Positions 8,900-16,882 of a stretch of 64,000 nt of DNA are shown here, piece after piece (positions within the stretch are counted from its first letter, which is position 1; each line of letters opens with the position of its first letter). The stretch spans positions 3,441 to 67,440 of the forward strand of contig JAVBRM010000050.1 in NCBI GenBank assembly GCA_031548025.1, written 5' to 3'. This DNA comes from UBA5239 sp031548025 (GTDB lineage Bacteria; Verrucomicrobiota; Lentisphaeria; Victivallales; Victivallaceae). The notes beneath the pieces are model-generated. The model ran no database searches. It was not told the origin of the DNA and was given only the letters and a program-made list of their open reading frames with translations. The position numbers and the translations under genes are program-made.

Positions 8900-10344
8900 A
8901 ATTAATATACGAACAGAGTGTCGCCGGTCGGCGTGCCTACCGTCCCGGTCAGTGCGACGTCCCCGCGGCCAGCGCTATTCCGCAAGGTTTGAAGCGGAAC
9001 GAAGCCGCCGCGATGGCGGAAGTGTCGGAGCTGGAAGCGGTGCGGCATTTTACTAATTTGAGCCGGAAAAATCTCGGGGTGGATTCGCATTTTTATCCGC
9101 TGGGCTCCTGTACCATGAAGTACAACCCGAAGTCCCATGAAGTGATTGCCCGGATGGCCGGATTTGCCGGTCTGCATCCGATGCTGGCGCAACTGCCCGG
9201 CGGCGCGAAGCTGACCCAGGGCGCGCTGGAAGTTTTGTACCGTGAGGAACGTTTCCTGAGCGAATTGCTGGGCTTTGCCGAAACGACTTTGCAGCCGTTG
9301 GCCGGAGCTCATGGTGAATTCACCGGCGTCATGCTGATGGCCGCTTATTTCAAGGATCACGGCGAAACCGCCCGCAAGGTGATGTTGATTCCGGATTCCG
9401 CGCACGGCACCAATCCCGCCAGCGCGGTTCAGGCCGGGTTCTCCTGCCGGGAAGTCTTGTCCGACGCCGAGGGCAACGTCGATATCGAAGATTTGAAGAA
9501 GAAACTCGGCGATGACGTCGCGGGAATCATGTTGACCTGTCCCAATACGGTCGGGATGTTCGACAAAAACGTCAAGCTGATTTGCGAATTGGTCCATCAA
9601 GCCGGTGGTTTGTGCTATTGCGACGGCGCCAACGCCAATGCGATTATCGGGCGTTTGCGCCCCGGCGACCTGGGATTTGACGTCATGCATGTGAACGTGC
9701 ACAAGACCTTTTCCACGCCGCATGGCGGGGGCGGTCCGGGGGCCGGTCCGGTCGGAGTCGGCAAGGTGCTTCAGCCGTATTTGCCGGTGCCGCGGGTCGT
9801 CAAAAAAGACGACGGCAGCTACGATCTCTGTTTTGACTGTCCGAAATCGATGGGCCGGATCGCGGCGTTTTACGGTAATTACGGTATTTTGCTGCGGAGC
9901 TGTGCCTATATGCTGATGCTGGGACGTCAGGGCGTAATCCGGGTCAGTGAAAACGCCGTGCTCAACGCCAATTACCTGCGGGTAAAGCTGGCTCCTTATT
10001 ACGACCAGAAAATTACCCGGATGTGCATGCATGAATGCGTATTTTCCGCGACCCGTCAGGTGACCAACGGCGTTCACGCGCTGGATATTGCCAAAGGGTT
10101 GATCGACCGTGGATTCCATCCGCCGACGATCTATTTCCCGCTGATTATCCCGGAAGCTTTGATGATCGAGCCCACCGAGACGGAATCCATCGAAACCATG
10201 GATGAATTTATCGATGCGATGATCGACATCGCCAAACAGGCCCAGGAAGACCCCGAGGCCCTCCACCAGGCGCCGGTAACCACTCCGGTCCGGCGGATGG
10301 ACGAGACTCAGGCGGCCAGAAAACCGGATTTGGCGGCACTATGA
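8896..10344 (+). CDS. gcvPB: Glycine dehydrogenase (decarboxylating) subunit 2
   Basis: A 482-aa beta half of the split P protein, which carries the PLP site. The Schiff-base lysine is Lys270 in HVNVHKTFSTPHGGGGPG. Other family blocks are FYPLGSCTMKYNPK near 66-78, AHGEFTGVMLM near 138-147, DSAHGTNPASA near 167-177 and YCDGANANAI near 241-250. It begins inside the gcvPA stop codon and its own stop overlaps the start of the next small gene (ATGA at 10341), so three genes are translationally chained. Length and motifs are complete, so it should be functional. Confidence 0.96.
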   Translation: MKLIYEQSVAGRRAYRPGQCDVPAASAIPQGLKRNEAAAMAEVSELEAVRHFTNLSRKNLGVDSHFYPLGSCTMKYNPKSHEVIARMAGFAGLHPMLAQLPGGAKLTQGALEVLYREERFLSELLGFAETTLQPLAGAHGEFTGVMLMAAYFKDHGETARKVMLIPDSAHGTNPASAVQAGFSCREVLSDAEGNVDIEDLKKKLGDDVAGIMLTCPNTVGMFDKNVKLICELVHQAGGLCYCDGANANAIIGRLRPGDLGFDVMHVNVHKTFSTPHGGGGPGAGPVGVGKVLQPYLPVPRVVKKDDGSYDLCFDCPKSMGRIAAFYGNYGILLRSCAYMLMLGRQGVIRVSENAVLNANYLRVKLAPYYDQKITRMCMHECVFSATRQVTNGVHALDIAKGLIDRGFHPPTIYFPLIIPEALMIEPTETESIETMDEFIDAMIDIAKQAQEDPEALHQAPVTTPVRRMDETQAARKPDLAAL

Positions 10345-10607
10345 AAAGCGCATGGGAATTAGCATTGGAGCGTACCGGCGGGGCCTTGGAATCTGTTTCG
10401 GAAGAACAGAAACAGGCCCTGGCCGAAACCGACCGCAAGTACAAGGCCAAGTTGGCTGAAATCGATATCGTTTACGGCAAAAAGCTGGCGGAAGCCGCCG
10501 GCCAGGCCGAACTCGAACAGGTTCAGGCCGATATGCAGGTGGAAAAAGCCTCGGTCAATAACCAGGCCGAACGGGAAAAGAACGCGATTCGCAAACAAGG
10601 AAAGTAA
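10341..10607 (+). CDS. Small charged helical protein coupled to gcvPB
   Basis: An 88-aa protein that I cannot assign to a characterised family. It opens MKSAWELALERTGG and is then almost entirely Lys/Glu/Ala/Gln-rich with heptad-like spacing, so a single long helix or coiled coil is likely. No signal peptide, membrane segment or metal motif is seen. Its ATG overlaps the gcvPB stop by 4 bp, and the esterase start follows 2 bp after its own stop, so it is a real member of this operon. Small proteins with a similar start occur in other PVC-group genomes as far as I recall, but without a known role. Confidence 0.75.
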   Translation: MKSAWELALERTGGALESVSEEQKQALAETDRKYKAKLAEIDIVYGKKLAEAAGQAELEQVQADMQVEKASVNNQAEREKNAIRKQGK

Positions 10608-10609
10608 TC

Positions 10610-11380
10610 ATGAGCATTTGGGCGGAATTCAAAGCTTGCAGTTCTCCTGATTATCAGGTTTTCGAGGATATCCGGTATGTGGAAAATTCCATGGACCCGT
10701 ATCAGATTTTGAACCTCTCCGTACCCAAAGGTAAAAAAGGCTTTGCCACTGCGGTCTGGCTGCACGGCGGCGGCATGGTTGGCGACAAGCCGGAAACTCC
10801 GTTCGGATTGTACGAGGGAACCCGGGCGGTGGTGGAAGTGCGTTACCGGTTGTTGCCGAATTGCCGGATTCCGGATCCGATTCTCGATGCGGCGGCGGCG
10901 TTGGCGTGGGTTTATAAACACATCGGTGAATACGGCGGCGACAACAGCAAGATATTCATCGGTGGACTTTCCGCCGGGGCTTATCAGGTCGCTATGGCCG
11001 TGCTGGCTCCCGAGTACCTCGCGCCCTATGGCTTGTCGTACCGGGATTTGAAAGGGGTGTTCCTGGTCAGCGGCCAGATGACGACTCATTTTCAACTGAA
11101 AAAAGAATTGCAGTATTCGGGCGACAATCTGCTGCCGGTAATCGATAAATACGCGCCGATGTTTTATCTGTCCAAAGACTTGCCGCCGATTCTGCTGATT
11201 ACCGGGAGCCGGGAGCTGGACATTCCCGCTCGCGCCAGCGAAAACCGGCTGATGGCCGATACTCTGGTCGCTATGGGGCATCCGCATGTCGAGTATTATT
11301 GTCTGGAAGGACATTGCCACGGGGCGAGCCTGACGGATACCCATATCATTAATAATTTTTTCAATAAAGTGCTTGCATGA
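10610..11380 (+). CDS. Alpha/beta-hydrolase (esterase/lipase-like)
   Basis: A 256-aa cytoplasmic alpha/beta-hydrolase related to the BD-FAE and carboxylesterase type. The oxyanion motif HGGG is at 52-55, the nucleophile is Ser121 in GGLSAGAY, and likely acid and histidine are Asp202 (SRELDIP) and His233 or His235 (EGHCHGAS). There is no signal peptide. An AAGGAAA site precedes the ATG. It sits between the small coupled gene and a NifS-like gene that overlaps its stop (ATGA at 11377). Its physiological ester is unknown; location beside glycine metabolism does not reveal it. Confidence 0.8.
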   Translation: MSIWAEFKACSSPDYQVFEDIRYVENSMDPYQILNLSVPKGKKGFATAVWLHGGGMVGDKPETPFGLYEGTRAVVEVRYRLLPNCRIPDPILDAAAALAWVYKHIGEYGGDNSKIFIGGLSAGAYQVAMAVLAPEYLAPYGLSYRDLKGVFLVSGQMTTHFQLKKELQYSGDNLLPVIDKYAPMFYLSKDLPPILLITGSRELDIPARASENRLMADTLVAMGHPHVEYYCLEGHCHGASLTDTHIINNFFNKVLA

Positions 11381-12429
11381 TTTATCTGGATAACGCTGCC
11401 GCCGCTCCGGTTGATCCGCCGTTGATGGATTTTTACCGTGAACAGGTCGGCCGGTATTTTGCCAATCAGGAATCCGGGCATGCTCTTGCTTACGAAGCCA
11501 GGAAGGCGCTGGAGAAAGCCGCCGCCGAAGCGGTTAAAATCATCACCGGCGGCCATGAAGCCTACGCCTACTGGGGAAATTCCGCCACGGCGCTTTTTAA
11601 TCTCGCCGGAGGATTTTTCGACAGTGGAAAGATCGCGACCATGCCGGACGAACATCCGGCATTGGCGGCGGCGCTGCGGCGGACCGGATTGCCCATTCAT
11701 TACGGCATGCCCGACGACTCTGCCACGCTTGCCGCCATCGGCCACGTTCAGAGCGAAACCGGATTCATCCGCGACCTCGTGGCGGTACGCCAGGCGGCGC
11801 CACAGGCGACCCTCTGGTGCGATACGGTGCAGAGCATTGGTAAAGTGGCGATACCGTGGGACGAAGCGAAAATCGACATCGCTTTTTGTTCTGGCCACAA
11901 GATCGGCGCTCCCGGCGGGGCGCTGCTGGTTTGCCGTTCCCGCCAATTCTTTGATTATTTGGGTACTTTGCGCAAAGAACAGTACCTGGACGGCCGCATG
12001 GAGCCCGCGCTGTGTTTGACGCTGACAGAGGCCCTTAAAAGAGCCGAAACGCAAAGGTTGGAGCGTTTTCGCCGGGCCGACTTGATCCGGGGCAAGATCA
12101 TCCGCGCTTTGAACAACCGTCCGTTGCCGAACGGCAAACAGATCACGGTAACCGTGGAGCCGCAATTAGCTTCGCCGTTTATTTTGCATCTGACGGTTGG
12201 CGGCTATCAGGCGGCGGTATTGGTGCGGATGCTGTCGGCGCGCGGGATTTACGTATCGGCGGGCAGCGCCTGCCAGGCGGAAACCGACGAACCGAGCAAA
12301 GCGATGCTGGCCTTGGGATTCAGCCGTCAGGAGGCCTATTCCGGGCTGCGCTTGAGTTTCTGGAACAATCATATCGGTGAGGCCGAGAAATTCATCGAGG
12401 TTTTCGACCAGATCATCCGGGAATATTGA
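11377..12429 (+). CDS. Cysteine desulfurase-like class V aminotransferase
   Basis: A 350-aa PLP enzyme of the NifS/IscS type. It begins MIYLDNAAAAPVDP as these enzymes do. The PLP lysine is Lys175 in CSGHKIGAPGG and a candidate catalytic cysteine is Cys299 in SAGSACQAETDEPSKAM, the loop that carries the persulfide cysteine in NifS/IscS. It is shorter than IscS (about 400 aa), and the loop reads SACQAETDEPS rather than the usual GSAC[STN] consensus. No iscU or other Fe-S assembly gene is adjacent. It may supply sulfur for lipoylation or a tRNA, or be a related selenocysteine or cysteine lyase; desulfurase is the best call. The start overlaps the esterase stop by 4 bp. Confidence 0.8.
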   Translation: MIYLDNAAAAPVDPPLMDFYREQVGRYFANQESGHALAYEARKALEKAAAEAVKIITGGHEAYAYWGNSATALFNLAGGFFDSGKIATMPDEHPALAAALRRTGLPIHYGMPDDSATLAAIGHVQSETGFIRDLVAVRQAAPQATLWCDTVQSIGKVAIPWDEAKIDIAFCSGHKIGAPGGALLVCRSRQFFDYLGTLRKEQYLDGRMEPALCLTLTEALKRAETQRLERFRRADLIRGKIIRALNNRPLPNGKQITVTVEPQLASPFILHLTVGGYQAAVLVRMLSARGIYVSAGSACQAETDEPSKAMLALGFSRQEAYSGLRLSFWNNHIGEAEKFIEVFDQIIREY

Positions 12430-12430
12430 G

Positions 12431-13237
12431 ATGATAACTTTTTATAATCACAACGACAAGCTTTATGAAGAACACTTCAATAAGCTGGTCAAAAAAGTAT
12501 TCGGGTTTGATTTTCAACACTGGTTCGATCTTGGGGTCTGGAACGATTCATACGAGAGCTATGGTCTCTGGCTTGATGAACGCCTGGTCGCCCACGTCGC
12601 AATTTTCAAGATGGAATTGCTGCAGGGCCGAGTCAATCAGGTCAGCGCGGTAGCCACCGATCCGGATTACCGCGGACGCGGCTTGCAGAAGGTTCTCTTT
12701 AACCATATTTTCGGAAAATACCCGGAAACGCCCTTTCTGTTGTTCGCCAATGATACGGTACTGGATTTTTACCCCCGCCTGGGCTTCAAGCGCGCCCATG
12801 ACAAAATGGCCGTGGCGGATATCGCCGTCAACAATCCTCCAACGGACAAAGCCACCCCCACCGAGTGCCGTGAAATCGTGGAAAACAGCGTTTGCCGTTC
12901 CGGTATCTTCGATTGCCTCAATGGTGACAGCGTTCGGTTGTTTCACCTGTTCGGCGAGTTCGCCGACAAACTTTACCGCCTGGACGACACGGTAATCGCC
13001 GCCGAGGCCGTTGGCTCCACTCTGAAAATCAGTGATATCTTCAGCACGCAACCCATCTCATGGAATGGACTCAAACTGCCGTTCAGCGGAATCGAAAGAG
13101 TCGAATTCGGATTCAGCCCCGACCGCCTGCAAATCGATTACCGTTGGGAAGAGACTCCGGAAGATAATTACTTATTCGTCCGGAATCTGGATTTCCTGCC
13201 GGAAAACTTCGCCTTCTCCGAATTCATCCGCACCTGA
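12431..13237 (+). CDS. GNAT family N-acetyltransferase
   Basis: A 268-aa protein starting at ATG 12431, one base after the NifS-like stop. The acetyl-CoA loop is RGRGLQ at 81-86 within VATDPDYRGRGLQKVLF, preceded by the beta4 strand VNQVSAV. The rest of the protein (residues 120-268) is a second half that resembles the extended Eis-type or tandem GNAT layout but lacks a second clear R-x-x-G-x-G/A loop. The acceptor is unknown. It is the last gene of the plus-strand run; its 3' end overlaps the convergent gene by 14 bp. Confidence 0.8.
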   Translation: MITFYNHNDKLYEEHFNKLVKKVFGFDFQHWFDLGVWNDSYESYGLWLDERLVAHVAIFKMELLQGRVNQVSAVATDPDYRGRGLQKVLFNHIFGKYPETPFLLFANDTVLDFYPRLGFKRAHDKMAVADIAVNNPPTDKATPTECREIVENSVCRSGIFDCLNGDSVRLFHLFGEFADKLYRLDDTVIAAEAVGSTLKISDIFSTQPISWNGLKLPFSGIERVEFGFSPDRLQIDYRWEETPEDNYLFVRNLDFLPENFAFSEFIRT

Positions 13238-14786
13238 CTTCTTCCATCTTCCAGTCATCGATCTGGCGCGCGTCAATGTCGAAATTGGCGCCGATCAGGA
13301 TAATTTTCTTGCCAGTATTCTGATACTTCCGGAAATACTCTTTTTCGCGGATTTGCTCTAGGGCGATTTCCGCATCCTGATTGATCTTGAACTCAAAAAT
13401 GAACACGCAGTCGCCATCGGAAATAACCGCGTCGATCCGCCCGTTGTTGGTACGCGATTCCGCTTCGACCCGAATACCGATCAGCAGGAAAATCGAGTAA
13501 AATAGCAAATGAAAATGGCTCTCCGATTTCATCGTGAGCTCATAAGGAACCTGCGCGAAGAATGTTTTCAGCAAGTTCATGAATTGCGGTACGTCGCGCT
13601 GTTTGACCGCGTCGATCAGGTCAAAGCAGATATTTCTGACGTCATCGGTGGAAAAAGTGGAAAAACGGCTGAGTAGATACTCTTCAAAGGCCTCCTTCAC
13701 TTCCCGGTTGGGAAAATCCAGCAGATAACGGGTCGAACCGTATTTGACGAAGCTGTCGCGGATCGTCAGGTAACCGGTTTGAAGCAGCAACGACAGCGGA
13801 TTGATCCGGTCAATTTCAAACGCCTCGAAAGCCAGCTCCGATACCGACTGCGTCAGGGCCCGCTCCAGGTCGAAATTCTGCCGTTGGATAAGCTCGATCA
13901 GAAACGTCGGCGTACCGGTGGCAAACCAGTAGTTTCTGAACTTCCCGCCATTCAGGAAAAACTGAGCTATCGAAACCGGATTGTAAACCGAAGCCACCGA
14001 TTCTTCAAAGCGATACCCGTTATACCATAGCTTCAATTCCCGCAGCAACTCTTCCCTTGGTATATTCTGCCCCTGGACCACTTGATCGATATATTCGGCA
14101 AAATTAGTTTCCAGCTCTTCCTGGGTATAACCCAGCATATTGGCGAACTGAGCGTTCTGCGTGATATCGGTCAGGTTGTTCAGATCGGAAAATACCGAGA
14201 CATGGGTGAACTTACTGACGCCGGTCATGAAGACAAAACGCTGTACGTTCTCCGTGGCTTTGATAACACTATAGAAGCCTTTCAGAACCTTCAGGATGGC
14301 ATCCACATTGGGATTGGTGACATTGCCGAGAATCGGCTTATCATACTCGTCGACCAGAATAACAATTTGTCCGTCTCCGGCAATGGCATAGATTAGTTCC
14401 TCGAAACGCGCCGCCGCGAATTCCGCCTCAAGCTGAATATTATGGTTTTTAGCGATCTGATTGGTCTTGTCCCGCAGTAATTGTTCCAGTTCAGCCGCCG
14501 ATTTCGCGGTGGAACTGGCGAAATCCAGATGGATGACCGGGTATTTTTTCCAATCATATTCCTGATCGTATATATACAACCCTTCGAACAAGTCTTTGCG
14601 GCCGGAAAAGATGGCTTCCAGCGTGGATACGGTCAAGGATTTACCGAAGCGGCGCGGGCGCGACATGAAATACATGGCATTGGCAGGACGAATCAATTCC
14701 CAGATATATTTGGTCTTGTCTATATACAGGAAATTTCCTTTGATCAAATTTTCAAAGGTATAAACGCTGCTGGTTAATGTTTTCAT
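13224..14786 (-). CDS. AAA-ATPase-like / PD-(D/E)XK nuclease family protein
   Basis: A 520-aa protein with the two-domain layout of the AAA-ATPase_like plus PDDEXK_9 family (DUF1703). Walker A is RPRRFGKS at 43-50 and Walker B is ILVDEYDK with Asp146-Glu147. The C-terminal nuclease-like core has NNGRIDAVI followed by FIFEFKIN, the D...E-x-K signature, near residues 455-475. These proteins are present in many paralogues in Bacteroides, clostridia and Lentisphaerota; function is unproven and a mobile or addiction-type role has been proposed. It converges on the GNAT gene with a 14-bp overlap. Confidence 0.85.
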   Translation of the reverse strand: MKTLTSSVYTFENLIKGNFLYIDKTKYIWELIRPANAMYFMSRPRRFGKSLTVSTLEAIFSGRKDLFEGLYIYDQEYDWKKYPVIHLDFASSTAKSAAELEQLLRDKTNQIAKNHNIQLEAEFAAARFEELIYAIAGDGQIVILVDEYDKPILGNVTNPNVDAILKVLKGFYSVIKATENVQRFVFMTGVSKFTHVSVFSDLNNLTDITQNAQFANMLGYTQEELETNFAEYIDQVVQGQNIPREELLRELKLWYNGYRFEESVASVYNPVSIAQFFLNGGKFRNYWFATGTPTFLIELIQRQNFDLERALTQSVSELAFEAFEIDRINPLSLLLQTGYLTIRDSFVKYGSTRYLLDFPNREVKEAFEEYLLSRFSTFSTDDVRNICFDLIDAVKQRDVPQFMNLLKTFFAQVPYELTMKSESHFHLLFYSIFLLIGIRVEAESRTNNGRIDAVISDGDCVFIFEFKINQDAEIALEQIREKEYFRKYQNTGKKIILIGANFDIDARQIDDWKMEEVRCG

Positions 14787-14819
14787 GCGACACGAATCCT
14801 TATATTACAGCTTAATGTA

Positions 14820-14856
14820 TTCCCCGAATGGGCAATTTACAAACCCGTTCGGGGAA
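14820..14856 (-). terminator. Strong stem-loop between QueG-like and AAA-ATPase genes
   Basis: A 13-bp inverted repeat (14820-14832 and 14844-14856, one G-T pair, 11-nt loop). It follows the QueG-like gene on the minus strand by about 14 bp but lacks a T run, so it is a possible terminator or 3' end protector. Confidence 0.5.
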
Positions 14857-14869
14857 GATTAAGACATAA

Positions 14870-15814
14870 TCAGGATTCGGAGCGGTCGACTTGCCAGACG
14901 GGGCGGCGGCGGAATTTTTCGTGGAACTTATTCTTGAGTTTTCCCTGGGCTTCCAGGTGAATCATACAGGCGCGGACGCAACCGGCGCCGCCTTCGATCG
15001 CCCGGCCATAACCGTTTTGCGGACCGGGATTGCCGTCAAATGGATTGCTGGAGGTTTTGACGCCGTCGTAGGGAGCGTATTTGTCCCCGGCGGTGTCCGG
15101 ATCGATTCCCTGAAATGCCGACGCGCAGCGGTAGACGTCGAGTTCACCCCATTCGATTTCGTTGCCGGCCAGGGTGATTTTGACGGTTTTGGTCGGGCTG
15201 ATCGCCTGGCCGGTGCAATGACGCACGCAAGCCATGCAGCGGTCGCAGAGCGTTCCCGGCTTCATGACCGGGTCCGGCTCCAGTTCCGCCTCGGTCAACA
15301 CGGCGGCGAAACGGACGCGCGGGCCGAATTCCGGGGTCAGAAATACTTTGCTGTAACCGATTTCGCCAAGGCCCGCGATATAAGCGGCGAAGCGCATATG
15401 CAGAAAAACATCCGGGGCAGGGCGGTCCGGCGATACCGGGCGGCTCCAGTTTGCTTTGGGCTCTCCGGTACTGGTCCTGAGGGCGGTCCATTCAAATGAG
15501 TTGTGAAGCGGAAATGCTTCGTAACCGGCGTCCTCGAACATCCGGCAGAAATTCCACAGCATCATCGGCATCTGGATGTTGTTAATGCCGGCATAACCCA
15601 GCGAGGAGTAATTCTGGAAAAAAGTCCCTTCCTCGATGCCGCGCAGCAATCCGCGGAACATACGAAATCCGAGGACGATAATCGATTTGGCTTCCGGCAT
15701 GATATAACGCGGATCGCATTGTTTGGGGGCTCCTTCGAAACGGTCCATGCTGCCGATGCCGACCAGGTCGGCGCCGCATTCCCGTGCATATTTTTTTACT
15801 TCATTGCTGTCCAT
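14870..15814 (-). CDS. QueG-like 4Fe-4S protein (epoxyqueuosine reductase superfamily)
   Basis: A 314-aa protein with the QueG/reductive-dehalogenase-like layout. The N-terminal half has the GADLVGIG opening and GLGEIGYSKVFLTPEFGPRVRFAAVLT near residues 148-174, equivalent to the cobalamin-binding region of QueG. A ferredoxin motif follows at Cys190, 193, 196 and 200. A second cluster would have to use Cys230, Cys279 and Cys283 in a non-classical arrangement (GAGCVRACMIHLE). It lacks the C-terminal HEAT-like repeats of true QueG, so it may be a paralogue with another reductive role. A GGAGGAA site precedes the ATG; it is divergent from the AraC gene at 15969. Confidence 0.7.
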   Translation of the reverse strand: MDSNEVKKYARECGADLVGIGSMDRFEGAPKQCDPRYIMPEAKSIIVLGFRMFRGLLRGIEEGTFFQNYSSLGYAGINNIQMPMMLWNFCRMFEDAGYEAFPLHNSFEWTALRTSTGEPKANWSRPVSPDRPAPDVFLHMRFAAYIAGLGEIGYSKVFLTPEFGPRVRFAAVLTEAELEPDPVMKPGTLCDRCMACVRHCTGQAISPTKTVKITLAGNEIEWGELDVYRCASAFQGIDPDTAGDKYAPYDGVKTSSNPFDGNPGPQNGYGRAIEGGAGCVRACMIHLEAQGKLKNKFHEKFRRRPVWQVDRSES

Positions 15815-15917
15815 TTTTATTCCTCCTGGAATTGATTTATATTATAATATAATGCCGAATTAAAATTCTTATATATGCAAGTGTGCCAAAAAAATAACTG
15901 AATTATGCCATATATGG

Positions 15918-15946
15918 TTGACATATTTCGATATGGGAGATACATT
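15918..15946 (+). promoter_or_regulatory. Sigma70 promoter of the AraC gene at 15969
   Basis: A consensus TTGACA at 15918-15923, 17-bp spacer and TACATT at 15941-15946. The TTG that would otherwise extend the AraC reading frame upstream is part of this -35 box, which supports starting the protein at 15969. Confidence 0.7.
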
Positions 15947-15968
15947 TCCTCAGAAACAGAGGAAATCT

Positions 15969-16799
15969 ATGGTAAAGGTTGTTCAATTGGCGGAACTCAA
16001 GCGGCGGTTTGAAATGCCGTTTCCATTGTTCCAGATCGGTATGGTGGAGTCCAGTCCCGGCGCGGAGCGCGAAGTATTCGGCAAGCTGGAATTATGCATC
16101 CGGCTGTCTTGCACCGGCGAATTCGCTTATGACCGGATCGAAGATATGGAATATATCAGTCGTTACCCGAATGTGATGATCAAAGTGCCGGACAAACGTC
16201 ATGCGGTCAGGATAGATGATTTCCGGAGTTCCATCTATATCAAATACGATTCGAGACTCGCTCCCGCTATGGAAAAAGCGGGGTTGCTCAGCCCGCCGCA
16301 TTGCTGGGACTTCACAATGACCCCGGAGATTAATAAAATGATTCGCGAGATCGGTGAACTCCTGGACCGGGCTCACGAATACGGCATGGCTGATCGACTG
16401 GATACCCGTTGTATCATGCTATGGGAGGAATTGATCATGCAGCGTGGACGCATGAACGGAAATTCTGATTACATGGATGCGAAAATCCGCGCGATTGCCG
16501 CCTATTTTGACTTGAATTTCCTGAAAGAAATCGACATTGACGAACTCATCCGCGGTAACGGCCTGTCCCGCCGCAATTTCTACCGCTGCTGGAAAAAATC
16601 GTTCAAGATATCTCCGGCCATTTATTTGCGCAATCTCAAACTGACCGAGGCCGGCCGCCTGCTGGGCGAAACCGGGTTGTCGATCTGGGAAATCTCCGAC
16701 CGCCTGAATTTCCGCAACCCCAGCTATTTCTGTCTGCTCTTCAAGCAGCACTTCGGCAAAACCCCGCTCCAGTTCAAGAAAGAAGTCTTTCTATCATGA
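15969..16799 (+). CDS. AraC-family transcriptional regulator
   Basis: A 276-aa regulator. The AraC DNA-binding domain covers about residues 180-275: the first helix-turn-helix at DELIRGNGLSRRNFYRCWKK and the second at GLSIWEISDRLNFRNPSYFCLLFKQHFGKTP. The N-terminal half is not a recognisable cupin; it is homologous to the N-terminal half of the AraC protein at 41041-41865 (shared LELCxRLS, SRYPxVxIKxP, AGLL-x5-WD-x6-P, YGMADxxDT). Start ATG 15969 has a GAGGAAA site. It is not next to a pseudopilin cassette, unlike its paralogue, and is divergent from the QueG-like gene. The effector is unknown. Confidence 0.85.
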   Translation: MVKVVQLAELKRRFEMPFPLFQIGMVESSPGAEREVFGKLELCIRLSCTGEFAYDRIEDMEYISRYPNVMIKVPDKRHAVRIDDFRSSIYIKYDSRLAPAMEKAGLLSPPHCWDFTMTPEINKMIREIGELLDRAHEYGMADRLDTRCIMLWEELIMQRGRMNGNSDYMDAKIRAIAAYFDLNFLKEIDIDELIRGNGLSRRNFYRCWKKSFKISPAIYLRNLKLTEAGRLLGETGLSIWEISDRLNFRNPSYFCLLFKQHFGKTPLQFKKEVFLS

Positions 16800-16882
16800 A
16801 ATCTGCTTGCTTTTTTTAAATTAAATGTTATAATAAATATTGCGGGTAGGGTTTAACCGTTGCCACTGGTGATGATTAAATT

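Noticed and set aside
8902..10266. Long minus-strand open frame (454 codons) opposite gcvPB
   Set aside because: It is antisense to a fully conserved gene, with His/Gln/Arg-rich composition typical of shadow frames and no domain pattern. The same holds for long antisense frames at 1992-3410, 4693-5691, 5867-7087, 20875-22497 and 34781-35806.
12377..12430. N-terminal extension of the GNAT gene into the NifS-like gene
   Set aside because: ATG 12431 directly after the upstream stop gives a normal GNAT start; the extension is basic and unlike the family.
15918..15968. TTG start adding 17 residues to the AraC protein
   Set aside because: The TTG is the first triplet of a consensus -35 box, and ATG 15969 has a good ribosome site and matches the start of its paralogue.
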